From: Clostridia bacterium
GTDB taxonomy: Bacteria > Bacillota > Clostridia > TANB77 > CAG-508
Length of the DNA: 36,931 nt
Direction: 5' to 3'
Assembly: GCA_022799315.1 (NCBI GenBank)
Contig: JAAWOE010000015.1
Coordinates: forward strand, 1 to 36,931
Shown here: positions 16,073 to 24,526 of the stretch, piece after piece
Numbering within the stretch: the stretch's first letter is position 1
How the letters are laid out: each line of letters starts with the position of its first letter
Notes under the pieces: model-generated
Told to the model about the DNA's origin: nothing
The model's database searches: none
Seen by the model: only the letters and a program-made list of their open reading frames with translations
Program-made: the position numbers and the translations under genes

Positions 16073-19000
16073 ATGTACTTAAAAAGACTAGAATTGCAAG
16101 GATTTAAATCATTTGCAGATAAAACTGTATTAGAATTTATGCCAGGAATTACATCAGTAATTGGACCAAATGGTTCTGGAAAAAGTAACATTTCAGATGC
16201 AATTAGATGGGTACTTGGAGAACAAAGTATGAAATCTCTAAGGGGTTCAAAATCAGAAGATATTATTTTTGCAGGGACACAAAATAGAAAATCATTAGGA
16301 TTTGCAGAGGCATCAATAGTGTTTGACAATACAGATGGAAAACTTCCTATCGAATATAGTGAAGTAACTGTAACAAGAAAAATTTATAGAACTGGTGAAT
16401 CAGGTTATTTTATAAATAAAACACCTTGCAGATTAAAAGATGTATTAGAATTATTTATGGATACTGGTATTGGAAAAGATGGATACAGTATAATTGGACA
16501 AGGAAAAATAGATGAAATTTTAAGTAATAAATCTGAAGACAGACGCCATATATTTGAAGAAGCAGCAGGAATAGTAAAATACAGAGTAAGAAAAGTAGAA
16601 TCTGAAAAAAAATTAGAAAACACAAAACTAAACTTACTAAGAATAAATGATATTTTATCAGAAATTGAGGGGACAATTGAGCCTCTTAAAATGCAGTCTG
16701 AAAAAGCTAGAAAGTTCTTAGATTTACGTGAAGAGTTAAAAGGAATAGAAATAGGCTTATTTTTACACAATATTGATACATATAAAGAAAAGTTAGAACA
16801 AATAAAAATTGATGAAGATATATTAGTATCTAACAATAAAGATGCAGAAGAAAAGATGACTTCTTTAAATGAGCTAAAGGAAAAATTAAAAACAGAGATC
16901 AATGCAATTACAGAAGAAATTGAAGCTATGCAAAATATTGGATTTGAAAGTAGTAAACAAATAGAACAAATAAACTCTAATGTAAATGTAGCAAATGAAA
17001 GAATTGCTAACAACAAGGAAAATTTTGCAAGATATGAAAAAGAAATAGAAGAAACAAAGAGCCGTGTACAAGAATTGGAAGAAGAGAGAACTTCAAAAAT
17101 AGAAAAGAAAACAAATCTTAATAATAACAAAGAAAAATTTCAAAAGGAATTAGAAGAAAAAGAAAAAGCTTTAGAAGAATTAAGTAAAAAACTATCATCT
17201 AAAGAGTTAGAAATAGAAGCCAAAAAATCACAAGTAGAAAAAAATGTAGACTTAAAATATGAGAAAAACTCTGAAATTAATACAATAGAAGTAAACCTTG
17301 AAAATTCTATAAAAAGAGAAGAAACATTAAAATCAGAAATTAATCTTACAATATCAGAATTAGATAGTACTCGTATAACGAAAGAAGATATTGCAAAAAC
17401 ATTTAATGAGATAGAAGCTAGTAGAAATACAATTGTAAAAGCATTAGATGAAATTAATGAGAAGAGAAACACTGCAAATGAGAAGATTAAGAAATATGAT
17501 AATAATATAAATGCATATGAATCAGAAGAAAGAATAAAAACTTCTAGATTAAAATTTTTACAAGAAACTGAAAGAGAAAAAGAAGGATATGTAAAAAGTG
17601 TAAAAGCATTATTATTAGAGTGCGATAAAAATGTAGGCCTTGCAAAAGGTATGAATGGAGTATTAAGTAATCTTATAAAAGTTGAAAAGCAATATGAAAC
17701 AGCTATTGAAATGGCACTTGGAGCAGCATTACAAAATATTGTTACAGATGATGAGCAAGCTGCTAAAAAACTAGTAGAACATTTAAGAAAAAATAACTTA
17801 GGAAGGGCAACATTTTTACCAATTAGTTCAGTAAAAGGAAAGAAGCTTGAAAAGCTAAATGATAAGGAGATTTCTGGAGTAATTGGAATTGCATCAGACC
17901 TAGTTAAAATAAATAAAAAATATGAAGAAATTGTATTAAACTTGTTAGGTAGAACAGTTATTGTAGATGATATGGAAAACGGAATAAAACTTGCAAAACA
18001 AAACCATTATTCATTTAAAATTGTAACATTAAAAGGAGACGTAATAAATCCATCAGGAGGAATTACAGGAGGTTCAGTTGCTCAAAAAACTGTTAATATT
18101 CTGGGAAGAGCAAGAGAGATAGAAGACTTAGAAAAAGAATTAAAGGCTATTTCTAAAAAAATTGAAAAAGAAAAAGAAGAAAAAGAAGAATATGAAAAGA
18201 GCATTGAAAATGTATTAGAAGAAGTAGAAAGTTTAGAAAGAAACCTACAAGAAATAGATATTGTATATGCTACAGACAAACAAAAATTAGTTGCAGTAGA
18301 AGAAAATGTAGAAAAACTTCAAACTAGATTAGAGAAGTTAAGAAATGAACAATCTGAAATCGCTATTTCTAAAGAAAATATGAACAAGGAAAAAGAAGAG
18401 AAACAAAAAGAAATAGAAGTAATTTTAGAAGAAACTAACAAGTTAAATGAAGAAATTGAACAATATGCTGTACTAAATAAAGATAATCAAAAATATATTG
18501 ATGACTTAAATTTTGATATAACAAATCTAAAAATATCAGTATCATCATTTGACGAAAGTCAAACATCAATTGATGAAATGGTAGAAAGAATTAATTTAGA
18601 TATAGAAAATTGCAATATAGCAATTGAAAATAAAACAAAACAACTAGAGGTTATAACAAATGATAATCTAAATCTTGATGCATTACTTATAGAATATAAA
18701 GAACAAATAGAAAAAATAAAACAAGAAGTAGTAAACAGTGATTCTAAAATTGAAGAATTGAAGAAATCAAGAGTAGAAAAGAATGAAAAACAATCTAAAG
18801 TAGAAGCAGAAATTTTAGCACAGTTTAATGTTATAGAAGATTTAAAAGCACAAATTGTTAAAATAGATGTAAAGAAAACAAAATTAGAACAAGATATTGA
18901 AGAAATAATTAACAAAATGTGGGAAGAATATGAAATTACACCTAACAATGCAGGGGATTTTGAAAAACCAACAAATGTATCAGAAACAACAAAAAGAGTA

Positions 19001-19624
19001 AATTCTTTAAGAAATCAAATTAAAAATTTAGGTAGTATAAATGTAGACGCAATAGAAGAATATAAACAAACAAAACAAAGATATGACTTTATGTGCGAAC
19101 AAAGGTTAGACCTTGAAAATTCTATTGAAAAACTTAAAAAAGTAATTAGTGATATGACTTCTACTATGAAAGAACAATTTGAAAAACAATTTAATATTAT
19201 TAATCAAAACTTTGGAGAAGTATTTAGAGAGTTATTTGGTGGAGGAAAAGCAGAATTAATTCTAACAGATTTGGATAACATTTTAGAGTGCGGAATAGAA
19301 ATACAAGTACAACCACCTGGAAAGAAATTGCAAAGTATGACATTACTTTCTGGAGGAGAAAAAGCATTTACAGCTATTGCATTGTTATTTGCAATACTAA
19401 AAATCAATCCAGCACCATTCTGTGTACTAGATGAGATTGAAGCAGCACTTGATGATGTAAATGTATATAGATTTGCAGATTATTTAAAGAAATTTTCTAA
19501 TGCAACACAATTTTTAGTAATTACACATAGAAAAGGAACTATGGAAGCAGCAGATACAGTTTATGGAATTACAATGCAAGAAAACGGTATATCGAAATTG
19601 CTTTCTATGAAACTTGGAAATTAA
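16073..19624 (+). CDS. smc: Chromosome segregation ATPase SMC
   Basis: Condensin ATPase of 1183 residues. The N-terminal head has the P-loop GPNGSGKSNISDAIRWVLGE at 32-51. Two long coiled coils (about 170-500 and 680-1000) flank a hinge at about 520-660 with GLAKGMNGVLSNL and GGITGGSVAQKT. The C-terminal head has TLLSGGEKAFTAIALLFAIL (signature) and FCVLDEIEAALDDVNVYRF (Walker B and D-loop). It is full length without frame breaks and has no in-frame CGG in nearly 1,200 codons. The usual partners rnc and ftsY are not adjacent here. The ribosome site is a modest AGGTGG 8 bases before the ATG. Confidence 0.97.
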   Translation: MYLKRLELQGFKSFADKTVLEFMPGITSVIGPNGSGKSNISDAIRWVLGEQSMKSLRGSKSEDIIFAGTQNRKSLGFAEASIVFDNTDGKLPIEYSEVTVTRKIYRTGESGYFINKTPCRLKDVLELFMDTGIGKDGYSIIGQGKIDEILSNKSEDRRHIFEEAAGIVKYRVRKVESEKKLENTKLNLLRINDILSEIEGTIEPLKMQSEKARKFLDLREELKGIEIGLFLHNIDTYKEKLEQIKIDEDILVSNNKDAEEKMTSLNELKEKLKTEINAITEEIEAMQNIGFESSKQIEQINSNVNVANERIANNKENFARYEKEIEETKSRVQELEEERTSKIEKKTNLNNNKEKFQKELEEKEKALEELSKKLSSKELEIEAKKSQVEKNVDLKYEKNSEINTIEVNLENSIKREETLKSEINLTISELDSTRITKEDIAKTFNEIEASRNTIVKALDEINEKRNTANEKIKKYDNNINAYESEERIKTSRLKFLQETEREKEGYVKSVKALLLECDKNVGLAKGMNGVLSNLIKVEKQYETAIEMALGAALQNIVTDDEQAAKKLVEHLRKNNLGRATFLPISSVKGKKLEKLNDKEISGVIGIASDLVKINKKYEEIVLNLLGRTVIVDDMENGIKLAKQNHYSFKIVTLKGDVINPSGGITGGSVAQKTVNILGRAREIEDLEKELKAISKKIEKEKEEKEEYEKSIENVLEEVESLERNLQEIDIVYATDKQKLVAVEENVEKLQTRLEKLRNEQSEIAISKENMNKEKEEKQKEIEVILEETNKLNEEIEQYAVLNKDNQKYIDDLNFDITNLKISVSSFDESQTSIDEMVERINLDIENCNIAIENKTKQLEVITNDNLNLDALLIEYKEQIEKIKQEVVNSDSKIEELKKSRVEKNEKQSKVEAEILAQFNVIEDLKAQIVKIDVKKTKLEQDIEEIINKMWEEYEITPNNAGDFEKPTNVSETTKRVNSLRNQIKNLGSINVDAIEEYKQTKQRYDFMCEQRLDLENSIEKLKKVISDMTSTMKEQFEKQFNIINQNFGEVFRELFGGGKAELILTDLDNILECGIEIQVQPPGKKLQSMTLLSGGEKAFTAIALLFAILKINPAPFCVLDEIEAALDDVNVYRFADYLKKFSNATQFLVITHRKGTMEAADTVYGITMQENGISKLLSMKLGN

Positions 19625-19652
19625 GCAGGAACATTTATAATGTTCCTGCTTT
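19623..19652 (+). terminator. Intrinsic terminator after smc
   Basis: Perfect 12-bp inverted repeat (19623-19634 and 19640-19651) with a 5-base loop, followed by TT. It overlaps the smc stop. Confidence 0.85.
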
Positions 19653-19669
19653 TAACATGTATATTCTAT

Positions 19670-19866
19670 AAGGTTCCTTTTAATAAAAATTATAAATTAT
19701 AAAAAAGCTCGTTCAAGCTAAATTTCGCACAGCATGTAATAAAAATTTGCAGGCCCCTCTCACAAGTGTGTGAGATTCTCCCACAAATTTTTAAAACATG
19801 CGTATACAAAATTTACTTTCAATACGCTTTTTTAAATTTAGTAATTTTTATTTTAAAAGGAACCTT
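19670..19866. repeat. Hairpin repeat, type A, copy 1 (near-complete 197-bp palindrome)
   Basis: The ends are inverted copies (AAGGTTCCTTTTA at the left, TAAAAGGAACCTT at the right). Complementarity with small mismatches continues almost to the centre, near 19765 (CTCTCACAAGTGTGTGAGA). No ORF. The same ends recur at 35659-35854, and a right half recurs at 24253-24331. It resembles a MITE-like or giant REP-type element. Confidence 0.8.
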
Positions 19867-19880
19867 TACAAGAAAATACT

Positions 19881-20044
19881 ATATGCAATTAAAGAGGTAT
19901 AAGCTAATGTTTTATGTTTCGAAGTCGTGAGCCTCTTGTGGGGACCGATGAACGCTGTTAAGGCTTTGCCTGTTACAGCGTCATTGGAAGGAGGCTGCAT
20001 GCAAGAATAAATAAAACATTACTTATACCTCTGATTGCAATATA
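19881..20044. repeat. Hairpin repeat, type D (164-bp palindrome)
   Basis: The left arm near 19882-19914 (TGCAATTAAAGAGGTATAAG then CTAATGTTTTAT) pairs with the right arm near 20010-20044 (ATAAAACATTACTTATACCT then CTGATTGCA). An inner hairpin is AACGCTGT / ACAGCGT (19949-19981). It carries GTGGGGACCG, shared inverted with type C. Right next to a type A copy, so this 450-base gap is essentially all repeat. Confidence 0.7.
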
Positions 20045-20073
20045 AAATTAAGATGTTCTTTTTGAAATAGATT

Positions 20074-20724
20074 TTACACAAAAAATCTACTTATACTAAT
20101 ACAAATTAACAACACACCAGATAGTACATTCCAAATATTTTCTGGTATATTTGAAACAGAAGAAATTTTTTCTCCTAAAAACCTACCAACAGATAAAAAA
20201 GATAATTGAAATATAGCAACTAATATAGGAAATATTAATGAACTGTATCCAATTACACTGCTACAAATCCCAATACAAATTGAGTCAATAGAAAGAGCAA
20301 TTCCAAGATATAATGCCTCTTTCCAGTCAATTTTTTTAGAACCGTCTAAATCTGAAGAAATAGGATTTCTAATAATTTGTACAGTAATTCCTAAAAAATC
20401 TATAAAGAATTTATAAACCTTTTGCTCATTTTCTTTTATACAAGACTTCTTTATTTCATCTTTATTTTTTAAAGATTGGTATATAACAAAAAGTCCCATA
20501 AAAATTAGAAACATACTTCCAATAAATGTAGTAACTATTTTAGGAAATATATTACTAATAACATTTCCAATACACACAGAAAAAGCAGTAACTAAAACAG
20601 AAATTATAAATAAAATTATTTTAGCAAGCTTTGTTATTTTTGTATTTCTAAGGCCATATGTAATACCAATCCCCAATGAATCTATACTTACAGAAATAGC
20701 TAAAACCAAGTAAGTAAGTAGCAT
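20074..20724 (-). CDS. ytaF: YtaF-like sporulation membrane protein (MntP/YtaF family)
   Basis: Six-segment membrane protein of 216 residues built as two repeats, each with an ALSxDS-type motif: LAISVSIDSLGIGITYGLR at the start and LYLGIALSIDSICIGICSSV at about 136-155. The segment DLDGSKKIDWKEAL before the second repeat is characteristic of YtaF and not of the shorter manganese exporter MntP. YtaF is made during sporulation in Bacillus; its transport role is unsettled. The ribosome site GAGGTGA is 7 bases before the ATG at 20724. Confidence 0.85.
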   Translation of the reverse strand: MLLTYLVLAISVSIDSLGIGITYGLRNTKITKLAKIILFIISVLVTAFSVCIGNVISNIFPKIVTTFIGSMFLIFMGLFVIYQSLKNKDEIKKSCIKENEQKVYKFFIDFLGITVQIIRNPISSDLDGSKKIDWKEALYLGIALSIDSICIGICSSVIGYSSLIFPILVAIFQLSFLSVGRFLGEKISSVSNIPENIWNVLSGVLLICISISRFFV

Positions 20725-20863
20725 AAATTTTCACCTCATTAACATAATATGTGAAGACATAATTTTGGTGAATAAACAGGTGAGTAATGTCGAAATATGA
20801 CGAACGAAAAAGCTTGACTTAAGTAGGTATATGTATTATTTTATAAATATATATTTTTTCTAA

Positions 20864-20887
20864 ATTAACTATAAATCTATAGTTAAT
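20864..20887. promoter_or_regulatory. Perfect palindrome upstream of the DUF4160 gene
   Basis: ATTAACTATA / TATAGTTAAT with a 4-base AATC spacer, 13 bases upstream of the -35 box at 20900. It could be an operator or a weak hairpin. The gap 20725-20945 holds nothing else but the promoter. Confidence 0.45.
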
Positions 20888-20899
20888 ATTTCCAAATTA

Positions 20900-20928
20900 T
20901 TGAAAATAAATCTAATGACTGTTATAAT
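20900..20928 (+). promoter_or_regulatory. Sigma-A promoter of the DUF4160/DUF2442 pair
   Basis: TTGAAA (20900-20905), 17-bp spacer, TATAAT (20923-20928), directly before AGGAGGTGAG. Confidence 0.8.
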
Positions 20929-20945
20929 AAAGGAGGTGAGACAAT

Positions 20946-21212
20946 TTGCCAATAATTTCGCAATTTTATGGAATATTAGTACAGATATTTTTTGAAAAAG
21001 AAGGAAAGCATAACCTAAAACATATACATGTCAGATATAACGAATATAAGGCTTGCTATGATTTAGATGGAAACTTAATAGAAGGTAAGTTACCAATAAA
21101 GCAAAAAAAGTTAGTAGAGGCATGGATTGCAATACACAGAGAAGAATTATATTTATTATGGGAATGTGTACAAAATGAAGGAGAATACTTTAAGATAGAA
21201 CCATTAAAATAA
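20946..21212 (+). CDS. DUF4160 protein, TTG start
   Basis: Small protein of 88 residues. The start ISQFYGILVQIFF, then HIHVRYNEYKACYDLDG, LIEGKLP and LVEAWIAIHREELYLLWE, matches DUF4160, whose members are found paired with DUF2442 and are predicted to form toxin-antitoxin-like modules. The TTG at 20946 is the only suitable start, 9 bases after AGGAGG. The DUF2442 gene follows after 13 bases from the same promoter. The biochemical role of the family is not known to me. Confidence 0.8.
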   Translation: MPIISQFYGILVQIFFEKEGKHNLKHIHVRYNEYKACYDLDGNLIEGKLPIKQKKLVEAWIAIHREELYLLWECVQNEGEYFKIEPLK

Positions 21213-21225
21213 GGGGGAATTAAAA

Positions 21226-21498
21226 ATGGATAATTGGTATATAACGCCAGATATAGCGGAAGTAAAAGCATTAGATGAATATAAACTTTACTTAAAATTT
21301 GAAACAGGAGAAGAAAAAATATATGATATGAAGGAATGGATTGAAGAATATAAATTTTACAAAAAACTAAAAGATAAAGAATACTTTAAAAACGTAAAAA
21401 CAAGGGGATGTACAATTGAATGGGCAAACGGAGAAGATGTTGCACCAGAACATCTATATCATGATAGTGTACCAATAAATGAATTCAAAAAACAGTAG
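21226..21498 (+). CDS. DUF2442 protein, partner of DUF4160
   Basis: 90 residues with the DUF2442 pattern: a short start, then ALDEYKLYLKFETGEEKIYDMKEW (here in the usual 'L.v.F.dGe...fD' form), FKNVKTRGCTIEWANGEDVAPEHLYHDS. It is the second gene of a two-gene operon. The GGGGG-type ribosome site is 9 bases before the ATG. It is likely the antitoxin-like or DNA-binding partner by position, which is inference. Confidence 0.82.
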   Translation: MDNWYITPDIAEVKALDEYKLYLKFETGEEKIYDMKEWIEEYKFYKKLKDKEYFKNVKTRGCTIEWANGEDVAPEHLYHDSVPINEFKKQ

Positions 21499-21595
21499 AT
21501 TAGTTTTGCAACTAATTTACTGTTTTTTATTAATTGTATTCATAAAATTTTCGTACAAGCATATAGTTATAAAAACGAACAAAGGAGAGGATTTT

Positions 21596-24256
21596 ATGTG
21601 GCATACTTTAAGTGTCGATGAAGTAAGAAAAAACTTAAGGACAAACATTAATATTGGATTAACTAGCGAAGAAGCAAAAAGAAGACTAGAAAAAGATGGA
21701 CCAAATAAACTAGAATCAAAAAAGAAGGAAAGCATATTTATTAGGTTTATAAAACAATTCAACGATTTTATGATTATCATATTAATTATAGCATCAATAA
21801 TTTCAGCAGTAATGGCATATATGCAAGGGGAAAATGACTATGTAGATTCCATTATTATAATAGCTATTGTTATTTTTAATGCTATTATGGGACTAGTTCA
21901 AGAAGCAAAAGCAGAAAAATCTTTAGAAGCATTAAAGAAAATGTCTGCACCTGTTGCAAAGGTTAGAAGAGATGGAAAAATTATTAATATAAAAAGTGAA
22001 GAAGTTGTAGTAGGTGATATTTTAATACTAGAAGCAGGAAACTATGTGCCAGCAGATTGTAGACTAATAAAAACATCTAATTTAAAAGTAGAAGAATCAG
22101 CTTTAACAGGAGAAACAATACCAGTAATTAAACAAGAAAATATAATATTAAAAAAAGATACTTCACTTGCAGATACAATTAATATGGCATTTGCGACAAC
22201 AATGGTAGTAGGAGGACATGCCGAAGCAATAGTAACAGATACTGCAATGAATACAAGTGTTGGAAAAATTGCAAAAATGATTATTACAGATGAAGCGCCA
22301 GAAACACCTATACAAAAGAAACTAGCAGAGGTAGGGAAAATTTTAGGAACAGCTTGCTTAATTATTTGTTTAATTATTTTTGTAATAGGAATATTTAAGA
22401 AAATTGCACCTGTAGAAATGTTTATGACATCAGTTGGTTTGGCAGTTGCAGCAATTCCTGAAGGATTACCTGCAATTGTAACAATAATGCTATCAATAGG
22501 TGTTACAAAAATGGCTAAGAAAAATGCAATAATTAGAAAACTTCCAGCAGTAGAAACACTGGGAAGTAGTAGTGTAATATGTTCAGATAAAACAGGAACT
22601 CTAACTCAAAATAAAATGAAAGTAGTAGAAGTTCAAGACTTACATGGAAAAGTAGTCTTAGAAAAAGAATATAAATTTATATTAGGACTTGCTAGCATGT
22701 GTACCGATAGTACAATCGAAAAAGAAAAAGGTGAATTTATAGCAAGCGGAGAAGCAACAGAAATTGCAATAGTGAATGAAGCATTAAGAATGAAAGAAAA
22801 TAAAGAAGAATTATATAAAACATATCCGAGAATTAATGATATACCATTCGATTCAGAAAGAAAGTTAATGACTACAATACATAAATTTGGAAACAGATAT
22901 AGAATAATTACAAAAGGTGCACCAGATGTATTATTAAATAAATGCACAAATTATTATTATAATAATGAAACAAACAATATAAATGAAAGGACTAAAAACG
23001 TAATAAATAGAAAAAATGAAAACATGGCAAATAATGCTTTAAGAGTACTTGCAGTAGCTTATAAAGATGTAGATACATTACCAAGTAAAATTGATACAAA
23101 TACAATAGAAAACGGACTTACTTTTGTGGGATTAATTGGTATGGTAGATCCACCAAGAGAAGGAGTAAAAGAGGCAATAGCAACTTGTAAAAAGGCAGGA
23201 ATAAAAACTGTTATGATCACTGGAGACCACATTGTAACAGCAGTAGCTATTGCAAAAGACTTAGGAATATTAAAGAAAAATGATATAGCGATTACAGGAG
23301 CAGAGCTAAATAAGATTTCAGATGAACAGTTAGAAAAAAACATTATGAAATATTCAGTATTTGCTAGAGTTTCACCAGAGCATAAAGTAAGAATCGTAAA
23401 AGCATTTAGAAGTACAGGTGCAGTAGTAGCAATGACAGGAGATGGAGTAAATGATGCACCAGCACTTAAAAATGCAGATATAGGAATATCTATGGGACTA
23501 AATGGTACAGATGTTGCAAAAAATGCATCAGATATGATTTTAACAGATGATAATTTTGTAACTATAGTAGAAGCAGTAAAACAAGGAAGAAATATATACA
23601 GTAATATAAAAAAAGCTATACATTTTTTAATAGCAACAAACATAGGAGAAATTGTAACTATATTTATGGGATTATTATTAGGGTTAAAATCCCCACTTCT
23701 TGCAATACAATTATTATGGATTAATCTAGTAACAGATTCAATCCCAGCAATTGCACTAGGATTAGAAGCGCCAGAAAAAGATATAATGAATAAAAAACCA
23801 CGTGATTCTAAAAAAGGAATTTTTTCAGATGGATTATGGGGAAAAATATTTGTAGAAGGTACAATGCTTGGAATGCTTACATTGTTTGCATTTAATTTAG
23901 GAAATAATTTATATGGACTAGAAGTAGGAAGAACAATGGCATTTGTATGTCTAGGTCTACTAGAACTTGTACATAGCTTTAATATAAAAAGTGAAGAATC
24001 AGTTTTTAAAACAGGATTTTTTGAGAACAAATATCTTGTAGGAGCATTAATATTAGGTACAATACTTCAAACAGGGGTTGTTTTTATACCTAAACTTGCA
24101 GATATATTTAAACTAGTTCCATTAAACACATTACAATGGTTATATGTTGGATTAATATCTATAGCGCCACTTATTATAATAGAATTACAAAAGAAATTTA
24201 ATGAATTTAAATTTGGAAAAGTTGTATATGGTTATAAAGAAAGAAGTGATTATTAA
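21596..24256 (+). CDS. P-type Ca2+-transporting ATPase (P2A, SERCA-like)
   Basis: Cation pump of 886 residues. Order: N-terminal domain HTLSVDEVRKNL; actuator motif SALTGETIPV; membrane ion-site motif AAIPEGLPAIVT; phosphorylation site CSDKTGTLTQNKM; nucleotide-binding KGAPDVLL; hinge AMTGDGVNDAPALK; C-terminal membrane segments with LLWINLVTDSIPAIALG. The PEGLPA motif and WINLVTDS place it with PMR1/SERCA-like calcium pumps. The ATG at 21596 follows AAGGAGAGG by 7 bases; a longer open frame from 21479 would overlap the DUF2442 gene. The stop codon lies at the junction with a truncated type A repeat, so the last codons may be repeat-derived. Confidence 0.93.
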   Translation: MWHTLSVDEVRKNLRTNINIGLTSEEAKRRLEKDGPNKLESKKKESIFIRFIKQFNDFMIIILIIASIISAVMAYMQGENDYVDSIIIIAIVIFNAIMGLVQEAKAEKSLEALKKMSAPVAKVRRDGKIINIKSEEVVVGDILILEAGNYVPADCRLIKTSNLKVEESALTGETIPVIKQENIILKKDTSLADTINMAFATTMVVGGHAEAIVTDTAMNTSVGKIAKMIITDEAPETPIQKKLAEVGKILGTACLIICLIIFVIGIFKKIAPVEMFMTSVGLAVAAIPEGLPAIVTIMLSIGVTKMAKKNAIIRKLPAVETLGSSSVICSDKTGTLTQNKMKVVEVQDLHGKVVLEKEYKFILGLASMCTDSTIEKEKGEFIASGEATEIAIVNEALRMKENKEELYKTYPRINDIPFDSERKLMTTIHKFGNRYRIITKGAPDVLLNKCTNYYYNNETNNINERTKNVINRKNENMANNALRVLAVAYKDVDTLPSKIDTNTIENGLTFVGLIGMVDPPREGVKEAIATCKKAGIKTVMITGDHIVTAVAIAKDLGILKKNDIAITGAELNKISDEQLEKNIMKYSVFARVSPEHKVRIVKAFRSTGAVVAMTGDGVNDAPALKNADIGISMGLNGTDVAKNASDMILTDDNFVTIVEAVKQGRNIYSNIKKAIHFLIATNIGEIVTIFMGLLLGLKSPLLAIQLLWINLVTDSIPAIALGLEAPEKDIMNKKPRDSKKGIFSDGLWGKIFVEGTMLGMLTLFAFNLGNNLYGLEVGRTMAFVCLGLLELVHSFNIKSEESVFKTGFFENKYLVGALILGTILQTGVVFIPKLADIFKLVPLNTLQWLYVGLISIAPLIIIELQKKFNEFKFGKVVYGYKERSDY

Positions 24257-24331
24257 AACATGCGTATATAAAATTTACTTTCAATATGCCTTTTTAAATT
24301 TAGTAATTTTTATTTTAAAAGAATCCTATAA
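24253..24331. repeat. Hairpin repeat, type A, truncated right half
   Basis: From TTAAAACATGCGTATA on, it matches the right half of the copy at 19793-19866 with a few differences (AGAATCC for AGGAACC at the end). The left half is missing, so no long hairpin can form. It starts inside the stop codon of the P-ATPase gene. The remaining gap to 24472 holds a hairpin CTATAATAACGAGAA / TTCTCTTGTTATAG (24331-24374), a possible terminator. Confidence 0.7.
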
Positions 24332-24471
24332 TAACGAGAACATATTGTTTATATATTATTCTCTTGTTATAGAGTAGTACAAAATGCATAAATCATCGGG
24401 AACGGGCAGTTTTATGATTTTTATTAAAAGGAACTTTATTATAATAATGCAAAATAATCGTAAAACAAATC

Positions 24472-24500
24472 TTGCAAATAGATATAAATTAAAATATAAT
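24472..24500 (+). promoter_or_regulatory. Sigma-A promoter of the DUF2207 gene
   Basis: TTGCAA (24472-24477), 17-bp spacer, TATAAT (24495-24500), 26 bases before the ATG. Confidence 0.75.
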
Positions 24501-24526
24501 AGGTATATCTAAAAGGGGGAGCATTT

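Noticed and set aside
19670-20044. CRISPR-like array or tRNA cluster in the repeat-rich gap
   Set aside because: There are no regularly spaced direct repeats and no cloverleaf. The structure is palindromic.
21479-21595. N-terminal extension of the P-ATPase
   Set aside because: It overlaps the DUF2442 gene and lacks a ribosome site; the ATG at 21596 fits the family start.
23059-24030. Minus-strand open frame of 323 codons within the P-ATPase gene
   Set aside because: It is the complement of a well-conserved gene and shows no family features.
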